A stretch of 43,545 bases of DNA from an uncultured Bacteroidales bacterium. Its GTDB lineage: Bacteria; Bacteroidota; Bacteroidia; Bacteroidales; FEN-979. Within the stretch, counting starts at the first letter, position 1; every line of letters starts with the position of its first letter. The notes under the pieces are model-generated. The model was not told the origin of the DNA. It was given only the letters and a program-made list of their open reading frames with translations, and ran no database searches. Shown in pieces: positions 9,414 to 19,067 of the stretch. The stretch covers positions 1 to 43,545 of the forward strand of contig CAIYJU010000002.1 in the NCBI GenBank assembly GCA_903926565.1. The letters are read 5' to 3'. A program made the translations under genes and the position numbers.

Positions 9414-9541
9414 ATTTACGATTGGACGATTTACGATTGCAGATTGAATTGTTTGAGTTCCGATTTACGATTGATGAGCACTAATCGTAAATCGGTTAAT
9501 CGTCAATTTATTCGTAAATCGTAAATCCTCCAATCGTCAAT
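9414..9541 (-). repeat. Inverted-repeat element, copy B
   Basis: The left arm 9414-9439 is identical to that of copies A and C. The right arm 9516-9541 is complementary with three mismatches. The total length of 128 bases is the same as the other copies. It starts 5 bases past the stop codon of the T9SS gene at 9547. Confidence 0.8.
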
Positions 9542-9546
9542 CAGTG

Positions 9547-12500
9547 TTATCTGGTTACAATCAACTTGATCGTCTCAGTATAGTCCTCAGCAACAACTTT
9601 CACAAAGTAGAGGCCAACAGGGAGGTCGGATGTTGAAAACTCATGCTGTTTCTCGCCGATCATCTGTGAGGCAAGCACCCTGTTTCCACGCATTCCGTAA
9701 ACTTCCACCGTTACATTGCCAAATTGCCTGTCGCCCTTTTGTACCAGCGTGAAATTGCCGTTGGTCGGGTTCGGGAAGATGCTGAAGTTGATCTGCTCAA
9801 CACTGCTGTATTGGGTAGTCGGTTCTGTACTTGCGAGAACGGAAGGCCTGGCAGGCGCGCCGCCGCAATAAGGACCATTTGGTGCAATATAGCCATGAAC
9901 GTAAGCACCGCTTGCAACACTTGTTCCGGGCAGGAAGCTGATCTTCTGGCCTGCGATAAAGGTTGCGCTGGCACCAGTCGGAATTGTAACCGGGCCGACA
10001 GTGATGGTGTTCGTTGCATTGAAACATACAGGTGTTCCGGCAGCAACACTGCCTGTAACTGTTGTAAATGCATCTACGGCGGACTGAACCTTTACATTGT
10101 CAAGGAACAGGTTGTTTCCGTAGCCACTGATTGCCGTGAACCTTACCATGTTGGTTCCCGAAGGAAGGGCCAGCGTTTGTGTTGCCCATTGATTGGCTAA
10201 AGGTATAAATGAGGAAGCAGTGTTACCGGCAGTATTCAGGATACCCGTGAATCCGCCCGGCATAGCCAGGAGCATCGTAAAGGTAGCTCCGTTGTCAGTA
10301 GAATAATATACATCCATCTCGTCAACAGAACCATCTGTATAAGTAGCATAAGCGTAGTCAAATTTCAATACCGGGGCGTAAACTGTGCTGGCATCAAATG
10401 GCATTGTCAATAGGTGGAAAGGAGTCGCTGAACTATAGCCGTAAAAATTAGCAACTACAGAAGCCGTACCTGTTCCATAACCACTGGCTAAAGCCGTCCT
10501 GAACCACAACTGGGTTCCGGTTGTCCTGCTCCAGCATGCCGGAGGGAAGGTTGCCAGTTCAAAATCTTCAGCAAAAGGAGCCGCGGTTGGATTACAAAGA
10601 GTGTTGAAGGTTGCAGGTCCTGCCCAGACACTGTAAATACCGGGGGTGCAAACTGCATGTACATAGAAACCATAGGCTGTATTTGCCGTCAAACCTGACA
10701 ACACATAAGGATTTGTAACACCTGTTGTGACCATGGTTCCGGTTCCCTGTACAAAGCCTGCAGGGCCAAATTCAATCTCCCATGCAGTCGAGCCGTTGGC
10801 TGTCCAGCCAAGGGTGGCAGAGGTCGTACTGAAGCTGGAGGCTGTAAGTGCTGATGGAGCAACACAGGCACCAGTGCCGGCTAAATTGACAAAATGGTCA
10901 GTCTCATTTTCAGAGAGTCTGAGGTATGCAACTTTGGCTCCGGTAGATGTGGGTTGGAACAGAACACTCACCGTATAGGATGCACCGGCAGCCAGTGATT
11001 TCGGGTATGTCGCTCCATCCGTCTTAACAAATTGGCTGGCATCTGCACCCTCGAGGAACAATCCGTCAATCAAAATAGGAGAAACGCCGTTGTTCTGAAT
11101 TGTGAAAACCTGTGAAGCAGAAGATAAGCCGACGTTTAAAGTTCCAAAATTGAAAGGATTCGGGCTGATATTTAAAATAGCCAGGGTGGTAAAGTTGAGC
11201 GGTCCGGTCCAGGTGCTGTAAATTCCTGCACCGCACTCCTGCCTGAGATAAACATCATAGCTGGTTCCGGGTGCGAGGGTAGACAGGGTATAAGGATTGG
11301 TTACCACAGGGTTGATGATGGTTCCGGTACCGGCAGCATGTCCTGGTGTGCCGTAATCCAATACCACGACTGCAGGGCCTGTCCAGCCAATTGAAGCACT
11401 GGTGGTCGTTATGCTGCCAACGGTTGGCAAAGTAGGCGCAGCGCATAATGGGAGTTCTTCTACAACAAAATTATCGATGTCAACATAATAGTCACCAAAA
11501 CCCCAGGTGCCATAAAAACGAATCATCGCAGCCCCTGCATAAAGAGGGAGGTTGACAGTCTTGTTTACAAAATCAATACTGGTTACATGGGTGAACATGT
11601 CAATGGTGTACAACGTGGTCCAGGTACCTCCATCGTTTGTTGAGATCTGTACTTCAACTTTGTCGTTTGCGGTCATTAGCTTTGCAGGGCCCGGATAAAC
11701 TCCTGAAACCCAGTCGGTAAGACGATAATCAAAGGACACCTTGCATTGGGTAGCGGGTAACACGACATGCGGAGAAACACCATCGCAGTTAAGATAATTA
11801 GGATCCTCAAAAAGGTCAAAGGTCATCCCCTGGCTGGAGGCAGTGCCATGAAGCGGTTCAATACCCATGTTTCCTGACCATGACGGGGGCAACGGGGTTG
11901 CCACTTCAAAATTCTGGGTATAAGGTACAGGGAAATAGGTTGCTTCGGAAGTATAGACTTTGGAAGAATATACGTTTGATCCGTCAACAGACCAGGCCTG
12001 GTAATAATAGATGGTACCTGCGGTAAGTCCTGTATGGCTATATGCTGTACCTGAGGCATTGTAAATCACGGTGCCGCCGCCGGGGAGTACTGAACCAACC
12101 GCATAAGTTGTTCCATCAACTGGTGTTCCAAAAGCGTCTGTTGTGCTTACAACAACCATCACCGGGTTGACACTCGGATTTTGTAACCAGCTCAGGTTGA
12201 TCTGGCTTGCACTTGCAGGGGTAGCTGCAAAGTTCCTGGGATAGATAACACCGGTAAATGGTGCAACCACTGCCTCGATAGCGAATTTATACCCTGAGAT
12301 TTCAGCAGGTGTAGATCCGCCAAGTTCGAAACGGTAGAACGTAGTTGGCCTGAGCGGTGATTCACCAAAATATCCCATCGGGTAATATGTTGCTGCCGCT
12401 GTGGTCGTTGCCAATCCGACGTAAAATTCTTCCGGGGCAACGTTGGGTGGTGTTGCAAACGGGAAATTTACGTTGACGCCCAAATCACCGGCGGCTATCA

Positions 12501-13785
12501 CGTAAGGGGCTGATTCGGCAAGCACATTTCCCTGTTTGTTCAGGACCACACCGGAAACGGTCTGCCCGGTATTCCCTGCTGAATTGCCAATGATAATATT
12601 GACACCGGTAATGGTAGCTGCAGATTTCATCTGGTACTTGGTGGCAAAAATGGCAGCATAGGGTGCCGTCCAGCCAACAGCGCCAGTGGCAGCCGTACTG
12701 TAATTGTATGAGAAGCGATTGTCATTTATACTTCCGACAATACTCATCGTATTGTTTGTCAGGAAATTCTCTCCCGGTGCAGCCGCGGCTGTTGCGATGA
12801 TGTTTACATCCTCCAGAATAGTCGGTGTCCAGGTGAAATTGACGGTTGCTGCCGAATTGGCTGCCAGTGCGGTCACCGTTTGAGTTGAGGTATACCGGAC
12901 AATCGTATTGGTAGCATCCATAACAGTAAGGGTAACATCAAATGTTGCAGGAGCCGCTGAAGTGTTAAGAACTCTTACATCATAAGGCACCGGGGCACCA
13001 AAAGGAATAGGAGCGCGTTCAAGTGCGTAGATGTTGCCGATGGCAAGAATGTCAGTGTATACGTTATTCCCGAATAAGGTAGCAGGGCGGTACGGCGAGA
13101 CAGCCAGAGTGGTGGGCATAGAAACATTGCTTCTTTGTCCCATTAATCCGGTGGTCAGGTCGAGATTGCACAATGCAACCGTAGCACCGGTTGTATTGAG
13201 GATAGGGCCGGCAGGATTGCTGAATTCCCATGCAACATAAACGCCGCCGCCGGTGTAGGTAAAGGTGGATCCTCCTATAAAAGGAACCTCAAAGGCACCG
13301 GCAACAATTGGTGTAGTCCATGATGCAATATTGCTTACCATCGTAAAGCCGGTGGTGGTCCAGGTCGTCCCAAGATTATAGGCAATATCGGCGGTATTCA
13401 TCAGATAGATTTTGATGTTGCCTGTCTGGGCGGTATCACCGGCACTGTTGAGCAGCCAGCCAATCGAAGTGACATCAAAACCATTGGGGAAACCACTTGC
13501 TGCCATTTCTGCGGCAGTAATGAGGTACTCAGTACGCTGGTAAAGAAAGACATTGCTCGGACACCTGCTGTTCCCGGAGGTAGCTCCGGTACTTGGCAAA
13601 ACCCATGCAGACATGTAATCTGATTCCGGGGTCATGCTTGTTAAGTCCTGACCCTGCATGCTGAAGGGAAGGACTATTGCTGGTGTTCCTCCATCAGTCA
13701 TGAGCGACGACACTGATTGAACTTTCTGCCCGATCGAATACACAGATACCATAAGGGCAATCATTAAAAGTAACATTTTTCTCAT
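9547..13785 (-). CDS. T9SS-secreted mosaic protein with FN3 and Hydin-like domains
   Basis: 1412 residues from ATG 13785; an ATG two codons upstream (13791) is possible, but MRKMLLLMIALMVSVYSIG matches the MRK starts of its paralogues. After the signal peptide come a beta-rich N-terminal domain shared with the 1310-residue neighbour (YQRTEYLIT.AEMAASGF, about 45-230), a CARDB-like domain (245-348), a beta-sandwich, FN3 (515-615), an anchor J-like jelly roll (615-775), FN3, an ASPM/SPD-2/Hydin-type domain (FNFGTLNVGLSSASQVFTI, 867-972), FN3, a second J-like domain (1062-1235), the 70-residue FIAGQKISFLPGTS module and a type A T9SS sorting domain (NFSIFPNPTNGNFTL onward). It should reach the cell surface through T9SS. 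No active site was recognised; binding or adhesion is likely. It is a paralogue of the genes at 1117 and 14243. Confidence 0.85.
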   Translation of the reverse strand: MRKMLLLMIALMVSVYSIGQKVQSVSSLMTDGGTPAIVLPFSMQGQDLTSMTPESDYMSAWVLPSTGATSGNSRCPSNVFLYQRTEYLITAAEMAASGFPNGFDVTSIGWLLNSAGDTAQTGNIKIYLMNTADIAYNLGTTWTTTGFTMVSNIASWTTPIVAGAFEVPFIGGSTFTYTGGGVYVAWEFSNPAGPILNTTGATVALCNLDLTTGLMGQRSNVSMPTTLAVSPYRPATLFGNNVYTDILAIGNIYALERAPIPFGAPVPYDVRVLNTSAAPATFDVTLTVMDATNTIVRYTSTQTVTALAANSAATVNFTWTPTILEDVNIIATAAAAPGENFLTNNTMSIVGSINDNRFSYNYSTAATGAVGWTAPYAAIFATKYQMKSAATITGVNIIIGNSAGNTGQTVSGVVLNKQGNVLAESAPYVIAAGDLGVNVNFPFATPPNVAPEEFYVGLATTTAAATYYPMGYFGESPLRPTTFYRFELGGSTPAEISGYKFAIEAVVAPFTGVIYPRNFAATPASASQINLSWLQNPSVNPVMVVVSTTDAFGTPVDGTTYAVGSVLPGGGTVIYNASGTAYSHTGLTAGTIYYYQAWSVDGSNVYSSKVYTSEATYFPVPYTQNFEVATPLPPSWSGNMGIEPLHGTASSQGMTFDLFEDPNYLNCDGVSPHVVLPATQCKVSFDYRLTDWVSGVYPGPAKLMTANDKVEVQISTNDGGTWTTLYTIDMFTHVTSIDFVNKTVNLPLYAGAAMIRFYGTWGFGDYYVDIDNFVVEELPLCAAPTLPTVGSITTTSASIGWTGPAVVVLDYGTPGHAAGTGTIINPVVTNPYTLSTLAPGTSYDVYLRQECGAGIYSTWTGPLNFTTLAILNISPNPFNFGTLNVGLSSASQVFTIQNNGVSPILIDGLFLEGADASQFVKTDGATYPKSLAAGASYTVSVLFQPTSTGAKVAYLRLSENETDHFVNLAGTGACVAPSALTASSFSTTSATLGWTANGSTAWEIEFGPAGFVQGTGTMVTTGVTNPYVLSGLTANTAYGFYVHAVCTPGIYSVWAGPATFNTLCNPTAAPFAEDFELATFPPACWSRTTGTQLWFRTALASGYGTGTASVVANFYGYSSATPFHLLTMPFDASTVYAPVLKFDYAYATYTDGSVDEMDVYYSTDNGATFTMLLAMPGGFTGILNTAGNTASSFIPLANQWATQTLALPSGTNMVRFTAISGYGNNLFLDNVKVQSAVDAFTTVTGSVAAGTPVCFNATNTITVGPVTIPTGASATFIAGQKISFLPGTSVASGAYVHGYIAPNGPYCGGAPARPSVLASTEPTTQYSSVEQINFSIFPNPTNGNFTLVQKGDRQFGNVTVEVYGMRGNRVLASQMIGEKQHEFSTSDLPVGLYFVKVVAEDYTETIKLIVTR

Positions 13786-14005
13786 AATCATGTGTTTTAG
13801 GTTTGGTTAATAATAATTGAATTGTAAAAACTAATATATATCGGGGAAGTAATTTTAGTGAAGGGAAAATCAACAAAACGATCAGTAATCATATTTACAA
13901 TTAGTTAATAAATCTAATTTCCGAGAACAGAATGATCGAAATAACGTTTTGATATGGGATGCTAAAAGTAATAAAATATAAGGCTCATTCTAGCCAGTTT
14001 GAGAA

Positions 14006-14049
14006 TTTAACATATTTTAACAGATGAATATTTGCCCCATGTGTTAGGG
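14006..14049 (-). promoter_or_regulatory. Putative operator: GTTAAA direct repeat plus CCCTAACACATG
   Basis: The minus strand carries CCCTAACACATG (14038-14049) and then TGTTAAAATATGTTAAA (14006-14022), two GTTAAA units with a 10-base period, starting 221 bases upstream of the ATG at 13785. The same pair of motifs lies at the same distances upstream of the gene at 18175. A -7-like TATATTAG (13831-13838) is nearer to the gene. The remainder of 13786-14064 shows no gene. Confidence 0.35.
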
Positions 14050-14064
14050 TGAAAAGGCGGACAT

Positions 14065-14100
14065 AAAAAAGCCGGGATCCAGATGTTCGTGATCCCGGCT
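14065..14100 (-). terminator. Intrinsic terminator of the 1310-residue T9SS gene
   Basis: AGCCGGGATC (14070-14079) pairs with GATCCCGGCT (14091-14100) around an 11-base loop, followed on the minus strand by six T residues. It lies just past inverted-repeat copy C. Confidence 0.85.
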
Positions 14101-14105
14101 ATAAT

Positions 14106-14233
14106 ATTTACGATTGGACGATTTACGATTGCAGATTGAATTGCTTGATTTACGATTTAAGATTAGCGTTGCTCAATCGTAAATCGGTTAATCGTAAATA
14201 TATTCGTCAATCGTATATCGTCCAATCGTAAAT
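14106..14233 (-). repeat. Inverted-repeat element, copy C (best paired)
   Basis: The left arm 14106-14131 and the right arm 14208-14233 are complementary over 26 bases with a single mismatch. The interior has smaller nested complementary ATTTACGATT/AATCGTAAAT units. It is 128 bases long, as are copies A and B, and starts 9 bases past the stop codon at 14243. Confidence 0.85.
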
Positions 14234-14242
14234 CAATCAACC

Positions 14243-17200
14243 CTATCTGGTTTTTACCAGCTTGATTGTTTCAGTATAATCATCGGCAACCACTTTTACA
14301 AAGTAGATGCCAACGGGGAGCTGAGATGTTACAAACTCATGTTGCTTCTCGCCGATCATCTTTGAAACAAGTACTTTGGCTCCATGCATGCCATAAACTT
14401 CAACCTTTACATCGCCAAATTTCCTGTCGCCTTTTTGTACCAGGGTGAAGTTACCACTGGTCGGGTTCGGGAAGATGCTGAAGTTGACCTGCTCGAAGCT
14501 GGAGGAGGTAGCAGGATCCGTTCCGGCAATAACTGCAGGCATTGCAGGAGGTCCTCCCGCGCAATAGGATGCATTCGTAGTGATATACCCATGCATGCTG
14601 GCACCGCCCGGAATGGTGGTACCCGGCATGAAACTGATCTTCACACCAGCGATGAATGTAGCACTCCCGCCTATTTGAACTGTAAACGGGTTGGCTCCGC
14701 CTACTGTGATTGTATTGGTTGCATTGTAACAGGTGGTTTCTTCTCCGGTTACCGTTCCGGTAACCTCTGTGAACGGCTGAATATAGGTATAGGGAATGGC
14801 AAACCCGGTAATTTCGCCGCCCCCTTCAAATGCACCTATTCTGATTGATGCTCCCGTAGCCTGGTTTACCCATGCAAGCCATCCGCTTGACAGATCTTCT
14901 GCGGCCATATATAGCTCACCTGATTCACGGTCAAACTCCATATCCTGGGCATAATTGGCATTGAATCCAAGTGGCCCGACAACGGTGAATGCACCGGTTG
15001 TGAGGTTAATAGTTCCAAGATTATCATTGGTAAGATCGATCGAGTAACATACCCCTGCGTTATTGATGGCAAGATTGATCAGCAGAACACCCGCTGCTGA
15101 ACCAACAAGGGTCGAGGCACCGGTAGCCATGTTTATGGTATATAAATCCGTAGCTAAAGTTATGCTGTTATAGGTAATACCATACAATAAACCATTTGCG
15201 GTATTGTATGACAGGCCGTTCATCGAAAATCCCATGTCACCTATCACTGTTCTTGCCCCGGTGGTCGTATTCATGGTAACAAGGTTGTAAGGTGCCACGG
15301 TGTTTGTAATGGCGGCATACCATGTATCCATTGCCCAGGTGCCTCCTGTGGCGATCGGAAGTGTCGACTGGTCAGCAATCGAATTAAGTGTTCCGGGAGT
15401 TGCAAGCGTGAAGGTTGTCGGTCCGGCAAGGTCGGTTCCTGTACCCTTATAGGCCAGGTAGGCATAAACCTGTTTGTTCAGGTTGAGCACCTTCACCGCC
15501 TGTGGTTTGCAATCATTGGGAGTGTTCATGTCGGGCACAGGGGTTGTAAGACCAGTGCAGACATTAATTGTATAATCGCCCAAGCCGGCCGACCAGGCAT
15601 CGAAAGTAACCTGTGTTGAAGCAAACGGGGCCAAAGCTGTAACAGTTTTGGTTGATGTGTAGGCACCGATGGTCATGGTTACAGGGAATGACTCCGTATT
15701 GGCTCCAAAGTTTGTGACCGTTGCCATGGGCGTGCTGCTCCCAACAGTGACAATCGGGGATACATCAACGGTTGCAACTCCAACATCATGGGCATAAAGC
15801 TGGAACACCTTCACATTGTCAAGGTAGAGGTTGTTTCCGTAGGCACTGATGGCTGTAAACTTTACCTTGTTTGTTCCGGCGGGCAGTGGAAGTGTCTGGG
15901 AAGCCCATTGCGCCGCTGTAGGCACAAATAAAGTTCCCAGGGAAACCGGCCCGTATGTATTCAGGATCCCTGTCAGGCCTCCCGGCATCGGCAACAGCAT
16001 GGAATAGGTTGCACCGTTGTCGGTGGAATAATATACATCCATTTCATCAATATACGGACCGCTGGCATCGTCGTAAGCTGCATAAGCATAATCGAATTTC
16101 AACACCGGGTTCGGCATGGCAGCTGCATCAAACTGCAGGGTGACCAGGTCAAATGGGGTGGGACTGGTAAAATCAAAGAAATTCGCTTTGGCAGAAGCTG
16201 TGCCTACTCCATATCCGCTGCATGCTGTTGACCTTGCCCATGCATTGGAAGTATTACTTACTGACCAGCACATGGGTTGGAAAAGAGCACCTTCAAAACT
16301 TTCAGTCCATGGTGCAGTTGTCAGGGTACAGTCAGTTCTTCCATTGGTAATCGTTCCAACAGAATAGGTCGTTCCGTCATAAGACCAGGCTTTGTAATAG
16401 TATATGCCGGCCGGCAACAGAGGGGTATGATTGTAGGAAGTGGACGTATTGTATTGCAAAACCGTCCCGCCACCCGTGATGGTTGCTCCTGCAACATACG
16501 TAGATCCGTTGACAGGCGTGCCAAAAACCCCCGTAAGACTATACGCCACCAGTACATTGTTGCTATTGGGGTTCAGCGCCCAACTCAAATTAATCTGAGT
16601 TGTACTTACCGGAGTGGCTGTGAATGCAGTCGGATTCTCAACCCCGGCGTAAGCTGCAACAACTGCCTCATTGTTGAACCGGTATGTCAGGGTGAATTCG
16701 CTTGGAGTACCTCCGGTTGCCGCGAATGTATAATAAGAGCCTCCTCTTTGAGGAACTTCATACGAGAGTCCGCATGGATTCCACTGGACTGTTCCAGGAG
16801 TAGTAAGCATTCCAACATAATAGATTTCATTATTAAATGATGGAGGTGTCGGGAATGTGAAGCTTTTCAAGGTATTCAGATCTCCGGCAAGAATCACATA
16901 AGCTGCTGAGGTGGCAACGATGGCGCCTGCGCTGTTCAGGCAAACTGCGGAAATTGTATTGCCTGTATTTGCTGCCGTATTTCCAATGAAAAGCTTGGCG
17001 CCGGTGACAATTCCCATTCCATTCATGGTATATTTGTTTGCAAATATGCCTACTCCGGGGTAGGTCCACCCGTAATTCACATTTAGCCCAGGTGTTCCGT
17101 ATGCATAGGCATTCGTACTGGCATTTACAGTAGAATATATATATTGTGAATTGTTTGCTGTATATGTTTCTCCTGCCGGGGCAGTGGCTGTTGCAGTGAT

Positions 17201-18175
17201 ATAAACATCCTCAGATATTGTCGGAGTCCACCCTGCAAAATTTGTAACTGCATTGCTGCTGGCAGCAACTGTCACTCCTGCAATTGTGTTCGTGTACCTG
17301 GTAGTGCTTGTCAAAACATCTTTAACCGTAATTGTAAGGTCAAAAACAGCAGGAGATGCAGATGTATTTAAAACCCGTACACCAATGGGAGCGGGAGTTG
17401 CAAATGGTGTGGCCACCTTCCCCTGGGCGAAGATATTGGTTACGTTGATCACATCTGTAAAGGTTGGTGCTGTACTGAACAAAGTGGCTGGTCTCCAGGC
17501 GGCAGCGGTAAGAGCAGTTCCCAGTGTAGTGCCTCTGTAGCCATAAAGCAAGGTGGATCCGTTAATCCAGTTACAATAATGGGTGGTGGCGATTGTTCCG
17601 ACTGTCCCCGTTGGTGAAGCGAATTCCCAGGCAACATAAATTCCACTTCCAGTATAGTTATACGCTGTATTGAGGGGTATAAAAAATGAATTATTTACAA
17701 TAACCGGTGAAAAACTCGCATTGGAATAAACTTGTGTAAACCCGGTTGTGGTCCAGTTAGTGCCAAGGGTGTAGGTAGCATCAGTAGTATTCCTCAGATA
17801 GATATTCAACGTTCCGGATAAAGTACCTGCCCCGGCAGCCTGTAACAGGTAACCGATAGAATTGATATTAAGTCCGGAGGTGAAACCACTTGCCGCCATC
17901 TCTGCAGGTGTGATCAGATATTCCGTTCTCTGGTATTTAGCGTTATTGCCAGGAGCCCTGGTGTTCGAAGATGTACCTCCATTTTCAGGCAAGACCCACA
18001 AAGTGGTTTCCGTTAACGGCGCATCTGAATTGCTGCCCTGGTAGACCCCTCCGGGGACTTTCGCTCCGGATGGCGCCATGTCTTCACCGGTCGCATTTGG
18101 TGAAAACATTGTTTTTTGCCCGATGGTGTAAAGCGACATCACCAGTGCAAACAATAAAAGTAATGGTTTTCTCAT
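14243..18175 (-). CDS. T9SS-secreted mosaic protein, paralogue of the 9547 gene
   Basis: 1310 residues from ATG 18175. A signal peptide (MRKPLLLLFALVMSLYTIG) is followed by the same N-terminal domain as its neighbour (YQRTEYLITPAEMAASGF, about 45-230), a CARDB-like domain (245-345), a beta-sandwich, FN3 (505-605), an anchor J-like jelly roll (615-785) nearly the same as the C-terminal one of the neighbour (EMDVYYSTDNGAT, GNNLYLDNVKV), a second CARDB-like domain (795-898), a repetitive region that looks like a beta-propeller (LYTINMATGAS, LGTINLTTGAF; about 902-1128), the FIAGVKISFMPGTT module and a type A T9SS sorting domain (NFSIFPNPTSGNFTL to the end). It is predicted to be exported and surface-attached. 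No catalytic residues were recognised. Confidence 0.85.
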   Translation of the reverse strand: MRKPLLLLFALVMSLYTIGQKTMFSPNATGEDMAPSGAKVPGGVYQGSNSDAPLTETTLWVLPENGGTSSNTRAPGNNAKYQRTEYLITPAEMAASGFTSGLNINSIGYLLQAAGAGTLSGTLNIYLRNTTDATYTLGTNWTTTGFTQVYSNASFSPVIVNNSFFIPLNTAYNYTGSGIYVAWEFASPTGTVGTIATTHYCNWINGSTLLYGYRGTTLGTALTAAAWRPATLFSTAPTFTDVINVTNIFAQGKVATPFATPAPIGVRVLNTSASPAVFDLTITVKDVLTSTTRYTNTIAGVTVAASSNAVTNFAGWTPTISEDVYITATATAPAGETYTANNSQYIYSTVNASTNAYAYGTPGLNVNYGWTYPGVGIFANKYTMNGMGIVTGAKLFIGNTAANTGNTISAVCLNSAGAIVATSAAYVILAGDLNTLKSFTFPTPPSFNNEIYYVGMLTTPGTVQWNPCGLSYEVPQRGGSYYTFAATGGTPSEFTLTYRFNNEAVVAAYAGVENPTAFTATPVSTTQINLSWALNPNSNNVLVAYSLTGVFGTPVNGSTYVAGATITGGGTVLQYNTSTSYNHTPLLPAGIYYYKAWSYDGTTYSVGTITNGRTDCTLTTAPWTESFEGALFQPMCWSVSNTSNAWARSTACSGYGVGTASAKANFFDFTSPTPFDLVTLQFDAAAMPNPVLKFDYAYAAYDDASGPYIDEMDVYYSTDNGATYSMLLPMPGGLTGILNTYGPVSLGTLFVPTAAQWASQTLPLPAGTNKVKFTAISAYGNNLYLDNVKVFQLYAHDVGVATVDVSPIVTVGSSTPMATVTNFGANTESFPVTMTIGAYTSTKTVTALAPFASTQVTFDAWSAGLGDYTINVCTGLTTPVPDMNTPNDCKPQAVKVLNLNKQVYAYLAYKGTGTDLAGPTTFTLATPGTLNSIADQSTLPIATGGTWAMDTWYAAITNTVAPYNLVTMNTTTGARTVIGDMGFSMNGLSYNTANGLLYGITYNSITLATDLYTINMATGASTLVGSAAGVLLINLAINNAGVCYSIDLTNDNLGTINLTTGAFTVVGPLGFNANYAQDMEFDRESGELYMAAEDLSSGWLAWVNQATGASIRIGAFEGGGEITGFAIPYTYIQPFTEVTGTVTGEETTCYNATNTITVGGANPFTVQIGGSATFIAGVKISFMPGTTIPGGASMHGYITTNASYCAGGPPAMPAVIAGTDPATSSSFEQVNFSIFPNPTSGNFTLVQKGDRKFGDVKVEVYGMHGAKVLVSKMIGEKQHEFVTSQLPVGIYFVKVVADDYTETIKLVKTR

Positions 18176-18352
18176 AGGTGGTTGGATTTGGTTGGTTAAT
18201 ACTAACTGAGATAGTGGTAGATGATATGGTTATAAAAACTAAACGCCATCAGAAAGGGAAGGTTCAATTAATGACCAAAAATCATATTTACAACAAGTTA
18301 AACAATGATTTCACGGTTAAGATTGTGGCAGGTCCCCTAACAATCAGGGCGG

Positions 18353-18439
18353 TAAATTTAGCAAAAAAACCGACTTATTCAATCTGAATAAAAGATTTAA
18401 CAAATTTTAACAAATCGGGATTGTGACGACATGTTAGGG
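18353..18439 (-). promoter_or_regulatory. Candidate promoter and operator of the 1310-residue gene
   Basis: The minus strand has ATTG (18380-18383), a 19-base spacer and TAAATTTA (18353-18360), a fair Bacteroidota promoter. Upstream are TGTTAAAATTTGTTAAA (18396-18412), a GTTAAA direct repeat with 10-base period starting 221 bases from the ATG, and CCCTAACATG (18430-18439). The implied leader is long (about 170 bases). No gene is seen in 18176-18481. Confidence 0.35.
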
Positions 18440-18481
18440 AGGACAGGAGGCCGAATGGCATGTGCGGCAAACGCCATAAGC

Positions 18482-19067
18482 CTAAGATTTAAACAGTGCA
18501 CCCATCGAGACCTCATTGTGAACAAGACCTGGAAAATTTTTTCCGTTTTTTAATCCATGTGTCGTTATCATTGTCAGAAATAATGTTTTACGGGTTCCGG
18601 TGCGATCACGAAAAACTTTCATTTTCAGTTCAAGGTCTTTTGCGTAACTTTTGCAGTGAAGCCCATGAATTCCAGAAATTCTCAAACGCTGGTAAAAATC
18701 CTGAACGTGGGGTGTTGATCCATGGAAATTCATCAAAAAATATTACCTTTTTATTTTTTTTAATCCGGGGGGTAAGATATTCAGCAAGCATTTTAAACGC
18801 CTGAATCCAGCTGACCGGCTTTGCAATCGTCAGATGCCCGATTGCCCCGGATAATGATCCGCTGAAGTTTTCCAATTGCTGATTAAGGGTGGCATCATGA
18901 ATACCGGAAAATTCAAAAACCAGTTCTTTTTTGTATGCATTCCTGATCAGAAATGTCTTCCCAACCCTTCTTCGTCCGAATACTGCCAGCAGTTCAGCTT
19001 CTTCGGATTTAGCAATTTTCAACATGAGATCCAATTCATCCGTTCTTCCAATAATTTTTTCCGCCAT
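18482..19067 (-). pseudogene. Archaeal-type AAA ATPase (COG1672-like) with large internal deletion
   Basis: From ATG 19067 the frame gives MAEKIIGRTDELD, Walker A GRRRVGKT (residues 31-38), Walker B VIFFDEFPW (about 108-116) and FENFWNSWAS, then stops at 18630 after a few extra residues. In another frame, 18482-18655 continues with KSYAKDLELKMKVF, TGTRKTLFLTMITTHGLK and FPGLVHNEVSMGALFKS, the usual C-terminal end of the same family. Full proteins are about 380-470 residues, so roughly 200-300 residues are missing and the two ends are fused out of frame near 18655-18660. An intact member would be a cytosolic P-loop ATPase of unclear function. This copy cannot make the C-terminal domain. Confidence 0.8.

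Noticed and set aside
16277-16840. 187-residue plus-strand frame
   Set aside because: It lies wholly inside the T9SS cargo gene on the other strand, is Cys/Arg-rich in an unnatural way and has no recognisable domain. Other long antisense frames, such as 1456-1965 and 9724-10200, were rejected for the same reasons.
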